From a virus: a stretch of DNA of 64,000 bases. A program made the position numbers and the translations under genes. Positions 8,609 through 20,200 of this stretch are shown here, one piece after another; the stretch's first letter is position 1, and the number at the start of each line of letters is the position of its first letter. The notes under the pieces were generated by a model, which saw only the letters and a list, made by a program, of their open reading frames with translations, ran no database searches and was not told where the DNA came from. Location of the stretch: the IMG/VR virus record IMGVR_UViG_3300003177_000017, positions 1-64,000 of that record; one strand, given 5' to 3'.

Positions 8609-9253
8609 ATGGCAGGAAAATCAACATCAAAAGATCAATTCTCGGTAACTACATATACTAAAGGATTTAAAGAACTTAGTGATATGTTACGATCATTTAT
8701 TGATCCAGTATTCAGGAAAAGAGCTTTGTTGGAAGCAGGTAGGAAAACAATGTTACCCTTAGTTCAAAAGTTTAGATCTGCTGCTCCTGAAATTAAAGGG
8801 GAAATGGCTAAAAAAAATCCAAACACTCCAGCAGGCATTTTGAAAAATTCTATTAAATATACAGCTAGTTACAACCAAGGGGTTAAATATAATAGACACG
8901 GAAAATATGTAAGTTTATCAAAATATGAATATGCAGGACAGATAAGAACAGGACAAAAATCAGAACAATTTGCTAAGGTTATGGAATATGGTAGACCTGC
9001 ATTTAAAGCAACTAGAGATGTTGTATTTGGAAATGTTGTATATCCTTATGATGTAATAATACCAGCGGTAAAACCAACAGCATTTATGCGTAAAACTTTA
9101 GACGCAAATTATTATAGAATGATCATAACATTTAAAAATGAACTTAAAAAATCTATTGATAAACGAAAACTACAAGAAATAAGAAAAATAAAAGCATCAA
9201 CTAGAAAGCTTATAAAAAAAGAAAAAATGCTTTCAAATATAAATCAATTATAA
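8609..9253 (+). CDS. HK97 gp10-like tail/connector protein
   Basis: A 214-aa basic protein resembling HK97-gp10-like minor tail or connector components: an N-terminal helical region (KGFKELSDMLRSF, then RKRALLEAGRKTMLPLV), a central VMEYGRPAF-like element, and the PAVKPTAFMRKTLD element followed by a long Lys-rich helix. It is longer than the usual ~130-150 aa. Here it follows the tube gene instead of preceding the tail terminator, a small rearrangement of the usual order. Confidence 0.7.
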   Translation: MAGKSTSKDQFSVTTYTKGFKELSDMLRSFIDPVFRKRALLEAGRKTMLPLVQKFRSAAPEIKGEMAKKNPNTPAGILKNSIKYTASYNQGVKYNRHGKYVSLSKYEYAGQIRTGQKSEQFAKVMEYGRPAFKATRDVVFGNVVYPYDVIIPAVKPTAFMRKTLDANYYRMIITFKNELKKSIDKRKLQEIRKIKASTRKLIKKEKMLSNINQL

Positions 9254-9270
9254 CAAATTAGGAGAACAAT

Positions 9271-9600
9271 ATGTTAGACAAATCTAAATTATTTAGCATT
9301 AAACCAAAAATTAAAAAAGTTTTTATAAAATCACTCAATGAAGATATATTCGTTAAAGAATTCGTTGTTGCAGAACGTAATAAAGTAAGAGAAGCAAATA
9401 AAACTGAGGATTATCAATTAATTATGATGATCTTAGGAATTTGTGATAAAGATGGTGTTCCTATTTTTGATATTGATGATGTTGAACATTTATCTAATTT
9501 ACCACAAGTAATAGCAGATGAACTGATGTTAGCGGTGGTAGATCATAATGAACCGAAGGATTCTCTTAAAGAAGCAAAAAAGTCGCCAGAGATCCAATAA
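9271..9600 (+). CDS. Tail assembly chaperone, short form (gpG-like)
   Basis: The 109-aa zero-frame product of the tail assembly chaperone gene, corresponding to lambda gpG. It is a small acidic protein with the typical helix-rich body (VVAERNKVREANKTEDYQL, then DGVPIFDIDDVEHL). It probably binds tape measure protein during tail assembly. The last 18 bases before its stop contain the AAAAAAG slip site. AGGAGAACAAT precedes the ATG. Confidence 0.85.
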   Translation: MLDKSKLFSIKPKIKKVFIKSLNEDIFVKEFVVAERNKVREANKTEDYQLIMMILGICDKDGVPIFDIDDVEHLSNLPQVIADELMLAVVDHNEPKDSLKEAKKSPEIQ

Positions 9601-10034
9601 GAAAATTTCAACTTGAATTATGTATAGCATGGGGGCAACCTATAGAATATATAGAGTCATTACCAGATTCTATTTTATCAGAATTTATGGCATTGGATAG
9701 TATAATGCCATTTACTCCATCAGCCCCAGCATATAGAGAGGGATTATTGTGCGCATTGTTATATAATCAAAATGCTACCAAAAAATCTAATACAATCTCA
9801 GTAGAAGAATTATTTCCATATCTAAAATCTGGCACACCAGAATGGTTGGAAGATCCAAGAATACAAAAGACAAAGAAATTACTAAAATCAATAAATTGTC
9901 ACTCACCAGATGTATATAAATCTAGCTATAATGACATTTGCGAAAAAATAAAAGAAGAAATTGTTATCGAAAAAAATAGTTCAGACCCAGACCAATATGT
10001 CATTAATAAATTAAAAGAATTCTTAACAGAATAG
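9271..10034 (+). CDS. Tail assembly chaperone, frameshifted long form (gpGT-like)
   Basis: A -1 frameshift at 9576-9582 fuses the first 104 residues to 150 residues of the overlapping frame, giving about 254 aa. The second part (ARDPIRKFQLELCIAWG, then LSEFMALDS) is the well-known T-domain signature, yet its ORF has no start with a ribosome site until an internal ATG in mid-domain, so it can only be made as a fusion. In lambda the two forms in fixed ratio coat the tape measure protein. Confidence 0.85.
9576..9582 (+). other. Programmed -1 ribosomal frameshift site A AAA AAG
   Basis: In the zero frame the codons read GCA AAA AAG, giving the classic bacterial slippery heptamer A AAA AAG also used in E. 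coli dnaX. An AAGGA element 15 bases upstream (9556-9560) could act as a stimulatory Shine-Dalgarno pairing. No strong downstream stem was seen. The zero-frame stop (TAA 9598-9600) lies 15 bases beyond the site. Confidence 0.85.
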
Positions 10035-10043
10035 GAGATACAA

Positions 10044-12749
10044 ATGGCTAAAAATCAAAGTGTTGGTCGAGTAAGTATAGAGATGACTGCTGACGTTGTA
10101 CAATTTGTTAATAAATTACACAAAGCAGACAAAGATGGCAATGGATCATTACTTAGAATTGCTAGGGGGTTCCAAAAGACCTCAGCAGCAGCTAAAAAAG
10201 GATCTAAAGGAATAGATGGGTTATCAGGTAGACTTAGAAATATGGGGCAAGCCGCAGCATTAGTAAGTGGACCAATGGGCGGCATATCATCAAGACTATC
10301 TGTTATGGGAACTATAGTTTCGCAGGGTCCACTTATAGCTGGAATAGCGGCAATAGGATTAGCATTTACTGCATTATATAAAATATTTAAGCACGGTGCT
10401 TTAATAGTTGATAATGATATAATGCAGTTAGCACAACTATCTGCAACTATAGATAGAACGGGTCATGCTGCTGGTATAACTACAGGTGAAGTTGATGCGT
10501 TTGCTCAAACATTAGCAATGAATACATTAGCATCTGTAACTGATGTTCGTAAAGCGATGGGTAAATTAGCAACATTCACCAAAATAACCGGACAAAATTT
10601 CTTTGACACTACAAAAATTGCTGAAGATATGGCGGCTGCTGGTTTTGGTTCTGTAATAGATAATGCGGTTCAATTAGGTAAAGCTTTGTCTGATCCTATT
10701 AAGAATTTGGGGGCATTAACAAGAAACGGAATAACATTCACTAATAAACAAAAATTATTAATTGTTGAATTAGCAAAAGAAAACAAGTTATATGAAGCTC
10801 AAGCTAAAGTATTAAAAATTATACATGATCAATTAGGTAATACTGCTACAGCACAAGCATTTAACACTATAGCCGGTGCAGCAGACACAATGGGACAAAG
10901 ATTCGATGATTTATCAAAAGTATTTGGTAATATGTCGCATGGTCCTATATTAGATTTTATGCAAGCACTTGATGATAAGATAAGAGTATTAACTTTATAT
11001 TTAGATCCTACATTTGAGTTTAAAATGAAGGCTCCAACTAAAGCCAGAAAGTATATTGAATCATTAGGACTAGATTTACACAAAGTTACATCCGGTCTTA
11101 TGCTTTCAAACATGACAGACTCATTTACTAAAGCTATAAAAAACATGAGAGGACAATTATTTTCTCTGGAATTAACTCAGCAAAGTGTAAGCAAAAAACT
11201 ATCTTCTGCTAGTTTAAATATTGGCGGTAAAACTCCACTTAATATTAAAAAAATTAAAGCATTGCAACTAGAAAAAGATTTAATTGACGCTAAAGTTTTA
11301 TCATTAAAAAAAGCATTAATAACAATAAAGTCATATAGATTACAAACAAAGGCTTCTACAGGTGAAGTTTCTGCAAATTTAAGCCATGAAGCTGATCTAT
11401 CAGCAGCTAAAAACACACAAAATAAAAAAGAATTTGAAGCTCGTATAGCTCAATTAAACAAAGAGTCTGATGTAGTAGCGAAAAATATAATTAAGCAAAT
11501 AAAACTAGAGGCTATACAAACACTAGCTGATCAAAAAGCATATAAAGCTAAACAAATACAATTAGAAAAAGAAAAAAAAGCAAAAGATAAAGCTTTTGCT
11601 GATGATGTGACTAGAAGAAATAAGGAAAACCATCTTAAAATTAATTCTGGTTTAGGATTAGCAGCCGATCTAAAAGGTAAAAAATATAGCGATTTATTCA
11701 AACTTAAACAAGAATTTGCTAATAAATCTGCTGCATTAGAAAATGCCATTGCAGCAGCATCTATGTTAAAAGATATTACTATCACACGTAATCTACTTGC
11801 AGCAAAAAAAGCCTTAGATAAAAAATATGCGGCTGATAAAGTAGCAATAGAAAATAAAGCTGCTATTAAGATAGCCGAAGATAAAGCTTTAGCTGTTGCT
11901 GCGGCTAAAAAAAAGTATAAGGATAACAGCGTTAAAATTAATTCTGGATTAGGATTAGCAGCTGATCTAAAAGGTAAAAAATATAGCGATTTATTCAAAC
12001 TTAAACAAGATTTTGCTGATAAATCTTCTACATTAGATACTGCTATTGCGTCAGCAAAAATGTTGAATGATACTACTGCTTTAACTGCACTATCAGATGC
12101 AAAATTAGCTTTAGTTCAACAATATGAGGATGATAAAGCCGCAATAGAAGATTCTGCTGCTGCTAATAAAAAAGCAAAAGATTTATCATTAATACAATTT
12201 ACAGCACAAGCTACAACTTCTGCTTTAAGTGGGTTATCTGATATGTATCAGAAAACAGGAAAAGATCATGCTCGCGCGCAAAAGAATATATTTTTATTAA
12301 CACAAGCGATAGCATTCGGAATGAATGTAGTCAATACACAATCTGCTATGAGTGATATAGCAGCATCAAAAACAATACCTGAATTAGCAAAACCAGCTTT
12401 AGCCGCAACTGCACTAACTGAAGGTATAATCCGTGGTGTAACCATTGCATCTGCTACAATAGGAGCATTTCATGGTGGTACTGACTCTGTACCAAAAGCC
12501 TACGACAATCAATCATTTTTACTTAAAGCCGGTGAGCGTGTCGTACAACCACAAGCCAATAAAGATCTTACTTCTTTCTTAAAAAATGGTAATTCTAACG
12601 GATCGATAACTGTATCCGCTCCAATAACCATACAAGGAAACGTGACGGATCAAAGATGGTTCCAAGCTGAATTAGTTAAAAATAGACAATTAATTTCTGT
12701 TGCTATTGATAAAGCAAAAAGTGAAAAACCAAATAGTAGATATAATTAG
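10044..12749 (+). CDS. Tail tape measure protein
   Basis: A 901-aa tape measure protein. It starts with a helical Lys/Ala-rich region, then a Gly/Ala-rich hydrophobic stretch (about residues 65-115), long coiled coils (400-710) and a hydrophobic segment (about 740-810). The C-terminus has FHGGTDSVPKAYDNQSFLL and GERVVQP, a signature of lambda-like tape measures. At about 0.15 nm per residue the tail would be roughly 130 nm. Residues around 532-729 are an internal tandem duplication of 99 aa. The preceding gene pair is its chaperone. Confidence 0.95.
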   Translation: MAKNQSVGRVSIEMTADVVQFVNKLHKADKDGNGSLLRIARGFQKTSAAAKKGSKGIDGLSGRLRNMGQAAALVSGPMGGISSRLSVMGTIVSQGPLIAGIAAIGLAFTALYKIFKHGALIVDNDIMQLAQLSATIDRTGHAAGITTGEVDAFAQTLAMNTLASVTDVRKAMGKLATFTKITGQNFFDTTKIAEDMAAAGFGSVIDNAVQLGKALSDPIKNLGALTRNGITFTNKQKLLIVELAKENKLYEAQAKVLKIIHDQLGNTATAQAFNTIAGAADTMGQRFDDLSKVFGNMSHGPILDFMQALDDKIRVLTLYLDPTFEFKMKAPTKARKYIESLGLDLHKVTSGLMLSNMTDSFTKAIKNMRGQLFSLELTQQSVSKKLSSASLNIGGKTPLNIKKIKALQLEKDLIDAKVLSLKKALITIKSYRLQTKASTGEVSANLSHEADLSAAKNTQNKKEFEARIAQLNKESDVVAKNIIKQIKLEAIQTLADQKAYKAKQIQLEKEKKAKDKAFADDVTRRNKENHLKINSGLGLAADLKGKKYSDLFKLKQEFANKSAALENAIAAASMLKDITITRNLLAAKKALDKKYAADKVAIENKAAIKIAEDKALAVAAAKKKYKDNSVKINSGLGLAADLKGKKYSDLFKLKQDFADKSSTLDTAIASAKMLNDTTALTALSDAKLALVQQYEDDKAAIEDSAAANKKAKDLSLIQFTAQATTSALSGLSDMYQKTGKDHARAQKNIFLLTQAIAFGMNVVNTQSAMSDIAASKTIPELAKPALAATALTEGIIRGVTIASATIGAFHGGTDSVPKAYDNQSFLLKAGERVVQPQANKDLTSFLKNGNSNGSITVSAPITIQGNVTDQRWFQAELVKNRQLISVAIDKAKSEKPNSRYN
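11637..12230 (+). repeat. 297-bp tandem duplication inside the tape measure gene
   Basis: Units 11637-11933 and 11934-12230 both encode a segment starting KINSGLGLAADLKGKKYSDL. The first ~100 bases of the two units are almost identical (including more than 40 bases without a difference), then identity falls while the coiled-coil character is kept. The unit length is exactly 99 codons, so the duplication lengthened the tape in frame. Confidence 0.9.
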
Positions 12750-12758
12750 GGAGACAAT

Positions 12759-13337
12759 ATGATACAATTTCCTACAGGATTAATAATTTCTAATGTACAC
12801 ATATCGCATTATACTCCTAATTTTATTAACACCTCATTGAACTTAAAAACAACAACGTATAATCGAGGAGTACATCAAATAAAAGGATCTTTTGATGTTA
12901 CTATAACTGGTGAACACGACAAAAGAATTTTTGAATCATTTTTAATGAAAATACAAGGTAAATTAAATCCATTTTTTATTAATTTAAAAGGAAGATTTAA
13001 TTCGCCTACAGTCACTTCACCATTAGTTCCTGTATCAGCAACAGCAACGATTGGAGCATTATCATTAAATACATCTACATTTATTGGTACAATATCTGAG
13101 GGGGATATGTTTACTATTAGTAATAGCACTAAGATACATATAGCAACATCTTTAACCACTACTAATACAACTCTTACATTTTTCCCTCCGTTAGCAAAAG
13201 GGTTATTAATAACAGACCAATTAAATTTTAAAGATGTTAATTTATTAGTTAGAACTACTACTGATGCACCAAACATGAGTTATACCCAGTCAGGGATCAT
13301 TCACACAACAAAAATAAAATTTGAGGAAGTTATATGA
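12759..13337 (+). CDS. Minor tail protein after the tape measure (distal tail/gpM-type)
   Basis: A 192-aa beta-rich protein directly after the tape measure, where lambda gpM or distal tail proteins lie. The N-terminal half (GVHQIKGSFDVTITGEH, then FFINLKGRF) has the pattern of the tail-tip ring proteins. The C-terminal half ends in alternating strands (TTKIKFEEVI). It overlaps the following gene by four bases. Family membership is inferred from position and fold pattern, not a diagnostic motif. Confidence 0.65.
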   Translation: MIQFPTGLIISNVHISHYTPNFINTSLNLKTTTYNRGVHQIKGSFDVTITGEHDKRIFESFLMKIQGKLNPFFINLKGRFNSPTVTSPLVPVSATATIGALSLNTSTFIGTISEGDMFTISNSTKIHIATSLTTTNTTLTFFPPLAKGLLITDQLNFKDVNLLVRTTTDAPNMSYTQSGIIHTTKIKFEEVI

Positions 13338-13858
13338 TATGTAATCTTGTACATCTGCAAATAAATGATTTAAATGGTGGGGTTATACATTATAGGCTAA
13401 GTACATCAAATTTTGATGTGTCCTTCAATGGAAATACATACACATCAACAGGTGATCTTCTTAAAATAACAAACTCAGAAAACACAAATCAAATATCAAA
13501 AACTGGTATAAAAATAACAATGTCTGGGTTAGATCCAGCGTTTTTAACAGAAATAGACTCAGGTGCATATCTACGCGCTCCAATCGACATATACACGGTA
13601 AATATTCCAGATGGAACTAATGTAGTATCTAGCTACGCTTTTTACCACAGAGGATATTGTGATACCCCTGTAACCGGTATTGATTATACATCAAACAAGC
13701 TAACAGTTGAAATAGAAACTACTAATGTTTTTACAGATATTGATAAAACTCCTAGTTTAATGAGATCTTCATTATCTGCACATGCCAGTATTCATTCTGG
13801 TGATAAATTCTTTCAATATGTAGCAGACATTGACATTACCGAAATTTGGAAAAAATAG
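13334..13858 (+). CDS. Tail tip protein, DUF2163-like (gpL-type hub)
   Basis: A 174-aa protein with features of the DUF2163 / minor tail L family: ICNLVHLQI at the start, then NFDVSFNGNTYTSTGDLLKI, the conserved strand pattern ITMSGLD, and the RGYCDTPVTGID element. In related phages this protein joins the distal tail ring to the gpJ-like tip. It overlaps its upstream neighbour (ATGA) and is followed by a TTG-start gene after a good AGGAG site. Confidence 0.7.
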   Translation: MICNLVHLQINDLNGGVIHYRLSTSNFDVSFNGNTYTSTGDLLKITNSENTNQISKTGIKITMSGLDPAFLTEIDSGAYLRAPIDIYTVNIPDGTNVVSSYAFYHRGYCDTPVTGIDYTSNKLTVEIETTNVFTDIDKTPSLMRSSLSAHASIHSGDKFFQYVADIDITEIWKK

Positions 13859-13867
13859 GAGAATTTT

Positions 13868-14281
13868 TTGGATTCTATAACAAAAAAATTAAAATACATA
13901 ATTAATAAATATAATAATAAAGAACGTATATGTGGTGAAATTGATTGTAATTTAATGATTTTGGAATTATATGAACCTGAATATTATAACAAGCTTAAAG
14001 GTAATTATTCTACTATAAAACAAGGGATCAAATTAGCTAAAAAAACAATAGGTTATAGATCTATAAAAGAAATAATGGATAAATCAGGGAAATATACAGA
14101 GATCCCTTATAATTTTTGTGTGGCTGGAGATGTAGGCGTAGTAATGAATTCAAATTGTACATTTTTACATCTAGGAAAAGAATTGTTTATAATTAAAGAT
14201 ATAAAAAATAAAGAAATATTTAAAATTATAGATAAAAATTCAATAACACATGATATGTATAAATTCTATAGGAGAAATTAA
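13868..14281 (+). CDS. DUF6950/NlpC-like tail tip component
   Basis: A 137-aa protein with TTG start; AGGAG ends six bases upstream. The element GEIDCNLMILELYEPEYY followed by a GYRSIKEIMDKSG segment and FCVAGDVGVV matches the small Cys-containing proteins (DUF6950-like) found between gpL-like and gpJ-like genes, in the slot of lambda gpK. The D-C pair near residues 24-25 is the likely conserved core. Whether it is an active peptidase cannot be told; no clear catalytic His follows at the usual place. Confidence 0.6.
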   Translation: MDSITKKLKYIINKYNNKERICGEIDCNLMILELYEPEYYNKLKGNYSTIKQGIKLAKKTIGYRSIKEIMDKSGKYTEIPYNFCVAGDVGVVMNSNCTFLHLGKELFIIKDIKNKEIFKIIDKNSITHDMYKFYRRN

Positions 14282-17200
14282 TGTCAACATTAGAAATAAC
14301 ATTAATGTATATTGTTACCGCTATAAGTGTGTCCACATCAGTATATACATTATTAAATATGCCACAGCAGCAAGATATAGGATCAAAAACACAAAAACGT
14401 GGAACTGATGCCCCTAGAAAGGTCGCATACGGTAGGTCTATAATAGATAGTACAAATGTATATAATAATGTATTAAATGATAATTCTGCATGGATAGTTA
14501 AAGTATTTTCTTTGGGGGTTGGACCTATAACTGCTATAAGACAGGTATATGTTAACGATCTTCCTATATTAGAGCATGAAAATACAATATCCCCTGATGT
14601 AACATCATTAGTATCCCCAAACAACCCAAATGTAACATATACTTACACAAATAGTTCTTTTAGATTTAAACGTGATAACAATGATTTCGTACATCAGTTC
14701 ACCAGAAATCAAGACATTCAAATGCAATTCAGATATGGAAAAAATGCTGAGGTTGCCTCAGATTTAGCCATAGAATTTAGTGACAATGAATGGACTGTTG
14801 ATCACCGTGGCGATAGGGTTCCCCATGTTGTAATGTCTTTATATAGATCAACAAATACAGATACCCCTATATTATCTAGTGTATTTACACTTACTGCATT
14901 AGTTGAAGGAGTACCGGTACACGATCCTAGATTTCATGCAGCCGGAGTAAAAGAATACATACATTCTAATTCATCAGTACCAGCAATAAATGTAAATATA
15001 GGTAGAAATCCAGCTCTTTGTCTTTTAGATTTTTTAACTGATACTTATTACGGAATGAGTGTAGACTACAGTTATATCAATATACAAAGCTTTATGGACG
15101 CAGCAAATTGGACTGATACTAATAATTTACACGTAGATGGATCAGTAGATACAGGACAAAAATTTGGTGATTGTTTATCACAAATAATGTCATCATTTCA
15201 AGGGGTACTTGTATTAGAAAATGGGTTAATAACTTGTAAATATGAAGATATTGTATTAAATCCATACAGCACAACATTCGATGAAAATAATACAATATCA
15301 TTTAAAGATATAAAATCTGCATCACATAGTTCATATTATAATATAGTACAAACTAAGTACAAAAATACATTAATGTTAGAAAAAGGAGATGTATACCAGA
15401 TACCGGAAGATCTTAACTATATTCCCCAAGGTGCAACTAAATCAAGAATTCAAATAGATGGATTTAAAAAAGTAAAAACCTTAGATTTGCCTATGACATT
15501 AGGAAATTCTGATGGTGCATATCCAAAAGGTGGATATGGAATATCTTGGTTGATAAATGGAGTACAAAAATATTTTCATTTAGCTTATGGGAATGATTCT
15601 ATTGGATCAGGGTTTAGCCAAAGTCCTGTAGGAAAAACATTTGTAGGAACTTATATTGACACTACATTAGCAGATGCAGCAACTGCAATCAGCTATAATT
15701 GGACTAATATAAACAACTCGCAAGGATATCTTAATAAACAAGGTATTGCAGGGATAGATGTATCAAACGCTCAAGTAAGCTATTTACATATTGCATTTGC
15801 AGACTCAATATCTGGATCTGGTTTTAATCAAATTCCAACAAGTAAGACATACGTTGGAACTTATATAGATTTTAATTTGTATGACAGTTTAGATACTACT
15901 AAGTACACTTGGGGATCGTTGTACAATAATTTTGAAATAAATGGGATCATGGATGGCTCAGTAAAATTTTTTACTAACCGATTATATGTTAAAGCACTGC
16001 ACCAAAAAGGTGTGTCTATATCAGTAGATCTACAACAGTATCCAGTAAAATTATATGATGTTATAAAAATATCAAATAAATCAATAGGTTGGGTAGATAA
16101 ATTATTTAGAATAACAACAATAAATACATCAGTTAATGAGAATTCTTTTAATATTGGCGATTTAATTTGTGTTGAATACAACGATAATATGTACACAGGA
16201 TCGCTTGATGGATTAACTGGACGGAATATTAAAAGAACATATCAACATCTTAATCCAGTGACAAATTTAGTATTTAATTTACATAATTTTATAACCGATG
16301 GGTATGGTACATTAACTTGGACAAATCCTAACACGATAGGAAATCTTAGTTATAAAATTCAATATAAATTGTCCAGTGAAGTTGCATGGAAAGATACTGC
16401 CACCTCAGAAATAGAGCAAGCGGTTATTAATAACCTAAAACCAACACATTATGATTTTAGAGTTAAAGCTACAAGATTAAGATATTTTGATTCTGATTAT
16501 ACAGAAATTCTTAATGTGTTGGTATCACCAACGGTATTATTCCCCAACATAACTAATATTGCATCTGATTATAGTGGATTAGACTTTATTTATTCTTGGG
16601 ATGATATGGCACAAGTTGCTGTATTAAATACACAAGATCCAACAGATCCAAATTCCAATGGAACCAGTGGAAAGGTCATTGATTATTTCAGTCATTATGA
16701 AGTTAAAGTTTTTCATAATAATATATATAAACAAAGCTTTATCACATCTGATCCTAAATTTGTGTACTTATATTCAAATAATAAAACTAATGTATTATCA
16801 AGAGCTGTTAATATTGAAGTATATATTGTTGCAAAAGACGGCACAAAATCGACTGCACCAGCAATTATTTCTGGAACAAATCAGCAAATATCAGCACCAG
16901 CTAATATAAAAGTAAATGTATTATTAGGATTAGCTAACATATCATGGACACCAAGAACCGATTTAGATTTTGCTGGAACAGAAATTCACATATCAACGAA
17001 TTCTACTTATGTTCCATCAGCAACAACTTTAGTAGATAACCTACAATCAGAATCGACATATCAATATACTTATCCTGTAGGGGATATTGTAGATAGATAC
17101 ATTATATTAGGACACTATGATAATTTTAGTGAAACCGGTATAAATTATTCTGTACCTAAGTTAATATCAACAACTGCAGGATTTCCTGTAAGTGATGCAA

Positions 17201-20200
17201 AAAATCTTAGTATTAGCTCATCAAGTCAGATATTTAGTTATGATTCTGGTGGGGTGTTACAAAGTGCATCACAAATTAATTTTACAGCAAACAGACAAAA
17301 TATTAATACTAATGTAGTTTGGACTACCACCCCTAATGTGGCATCTGGATCTACAGATAATTTTGTGCTTACATCTACACAATTCGGTACACAACAATCA
17401 GTTAAAGTTACTGCAACATCAGGAACATTTGTAGATGAAATTACGGTTGTTAGATTACAAAATGGGATCAATGGTATAAGTTATACTGGAACTACTGAAT
17501 ATTATAAATTAACTAATTCTGTTACTGCCCCAACAGTAGCTTCTGGTGGATGGTTAACTACTCCTTCAACTCCTATATCTACAAATAAATACTTATGGAA
17601 TTATAATAAAAATAGTAAATCAGATGGTACTAGCACAAACAGTTCAGTTAGTCTAATAACTCAGTATGTTAAAGATGGTAAAGGCATTTCTAGTATTACA
17701 GAGTTGTACCAATTGGGAGTTAGTTCTACAACTGCTCCTACTGGCACATGGTCAACAAGTTTTTCTGGTGCTGGTGCAATATCTAGTGCATTACCGTATA
17801 TGTGGAATAAAACCACAATAATTTACACAGACACGACAACCAATACCATTATTACTATGATTGCGGCTAAAGGTATAAATTCAATAACTGCAATATTATC
17901 TAATGAAAGTCATACTATACCAACGGACTCTGCTGGTAATAATGGTAACTACATAGGATCTGCAACTACAGTTAGATTATATGAAGGCGCGACAGAATTA
18001 ATATATGATGGAATTGGTACATCTAATTCTACATGGAAAATTACTGTTACCGCAACTAATATAACTGCTGGAACATTGGTTGATCAAGGAAACTATGTTT
18101 TAATAAATAATAGTTCTGCTATGACTGCTGATGTTGCAACAATAAGCATTGTTATATCAGGTGTCAGAGCTAATGGAACTCCATTTAGCATAACAAAACA
18201 ACAGTCATTGTCTAAATCTAAAACTGGGTTGTCCGCAGCACCAGCTATTAGAGGTTCTAAACATTTTTACTTAGATGTATCACCCTTATATAATCTTAGT
18301 GCTACCGCTTTTGCTACAAATGCGGATATAGCAATAACAAATGCAGGTGAAGCAAAGGTAAATAGAGATGTTGTTACATTAACCAATCCCACTCAAAAAT
18401 ATTCTGAAACTAAATATTGGGATACTGTACCAACAACTCCTGTATGGGCTACTGTTACTGAAGTGGTCGATGGTAGTTTAATTGTTAATGGTACAGTCGG
18501 GGCTAATCAGATAAATACAACTGATCTGTTCTCTACTGATATTACAGCATCAGGTGTAATAACTGGCGGAACAATTCAAACAAGAAGCGTTGTCATACCT
18601 ACAATACCAACTGCTAGAGTTATACTTAAAGATGTAAGTACCAGCATAGCTTCACCAATTACTGTCTATGACAATACTAATGCTCCGTTACTAAAAATAA
18701 ATAGTAAAGGGAAACTAGATTTCTTTGGTAATCTACAGGACGGAAGCATAACACAAGGAATGTTAGCTCCTAGTTTATTAGCCTTATTAACTCAGTCAGG
18801 GGCAACCGTAACTGGTGGATCTACAACTGGTGGAAGCGCGTCAACTGGCGCTGTTTCCGTTTCCTCTGGTACATATAACACTACATTAACTATTGCAAAT
18901 GCGGCTACTACCCCTGTTAGTTTAGCTTTTAGTTTATATGACTCAGGAAACAATACTGGCGGTGTTGTATACACTTCTCCTACATGGCATATTAGTATTA
19001 CTCAGACTGACTCTGCTAATACTACAACAACGGTGTTTGACTCAGCTACAACCATTTATGGAGCTGCATGGTCAGAACCAGCTGGCGGTGGGTTTACAGA
19101 TCATTTATTAGATTTATCTTATACAAATACTATCGCAACTCCAAGTGTTGCTGTGGCTGGTTCAACAACTTACAATATAATAGTTACTAGAACCTCAGCA
19201 GCAAGTAGTTCTGTCAGCCCCATTTTGCATTTTTCAGCAACACAAGCTGTTATATCAGGTGGAACTTATACTTTACCAACTGCTTCTACAACGGTTTCAG
19301 GTGGTATTAAAGTCGGTAATAATTTATCAATTGATGTTAATGGTAAATTATCGTCAACCGACACTAATACTGTTTATACCCACCCAGCAACACATCCTTG
19401 GAGTATTTTAACTGGTGTTCCTGTTTATGCTACGAGATGGCCATCGTTGGCTGAAATTGGTGCTTTGGGTTCAAGTGCCACTGCTGCTAATTCAATTTTG
19501 TTAAATGGTATTGATAGTACACAATTTTTGAGATCTGATGTTGCTGATACAATGGTTGGTAAACTAAGTTTTGCTGGGGAGTTTCAATTAGTTATTGATA
19601 ATACAGCAAACGCTGGTGTTAATGTTATACGCCAAGATATTGGCATGGCATATTTAGGAACACAAAAAAATTGTGGTATATCCTTTTATCGCGGTGGCGC
19701 GGCAACAGGTGGTTGGTTAGAATTTTATACTAATAATGGTACATCTCACATGAAGTTAGATGCCATTGGTAATCTAACAAATACTGGTAATATAACACCA
19801 ACAGGAGCATTTTTAACTAATCCAAATGGTACTGGAAATACTTTATCTATTAGTGGTATCCCAAATGCGAGCGCAACACAAGCTTCGGTAGCTGTTACAA
19901 ACGGCAATTTACATTTAGATGCCGTTAGTAGTAGTTCTATATACCTTAATTATTATCACGGTACATTAGGTGTAAAATTTTGTGCTGGTAATGGTACAGT
20001 AGTCGCAGTCATGGGACCAGATGGTGATTTATGGAAAGGTGCTGCCGATAATACTGGATACAAATATTGGAATTCAGGTAACGATGGTTCAGGAAGTGGA
20101 TTAGATGCAGATTTATTAGATGGTATTGATAGTACAGCCTTTGGACAGCTTTCTAGTACACAAACATGGACAGGTACGAACACATTTTCTAATGTCAATA

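Noticed and set aside
13868-14281. Calling the 137-aa protein an NlpC/P60 peptidase (gpK)
   Set aside because: The position fits, but only a D-C pair is visible and the His and third polar residue of the peptidase could not be placed.
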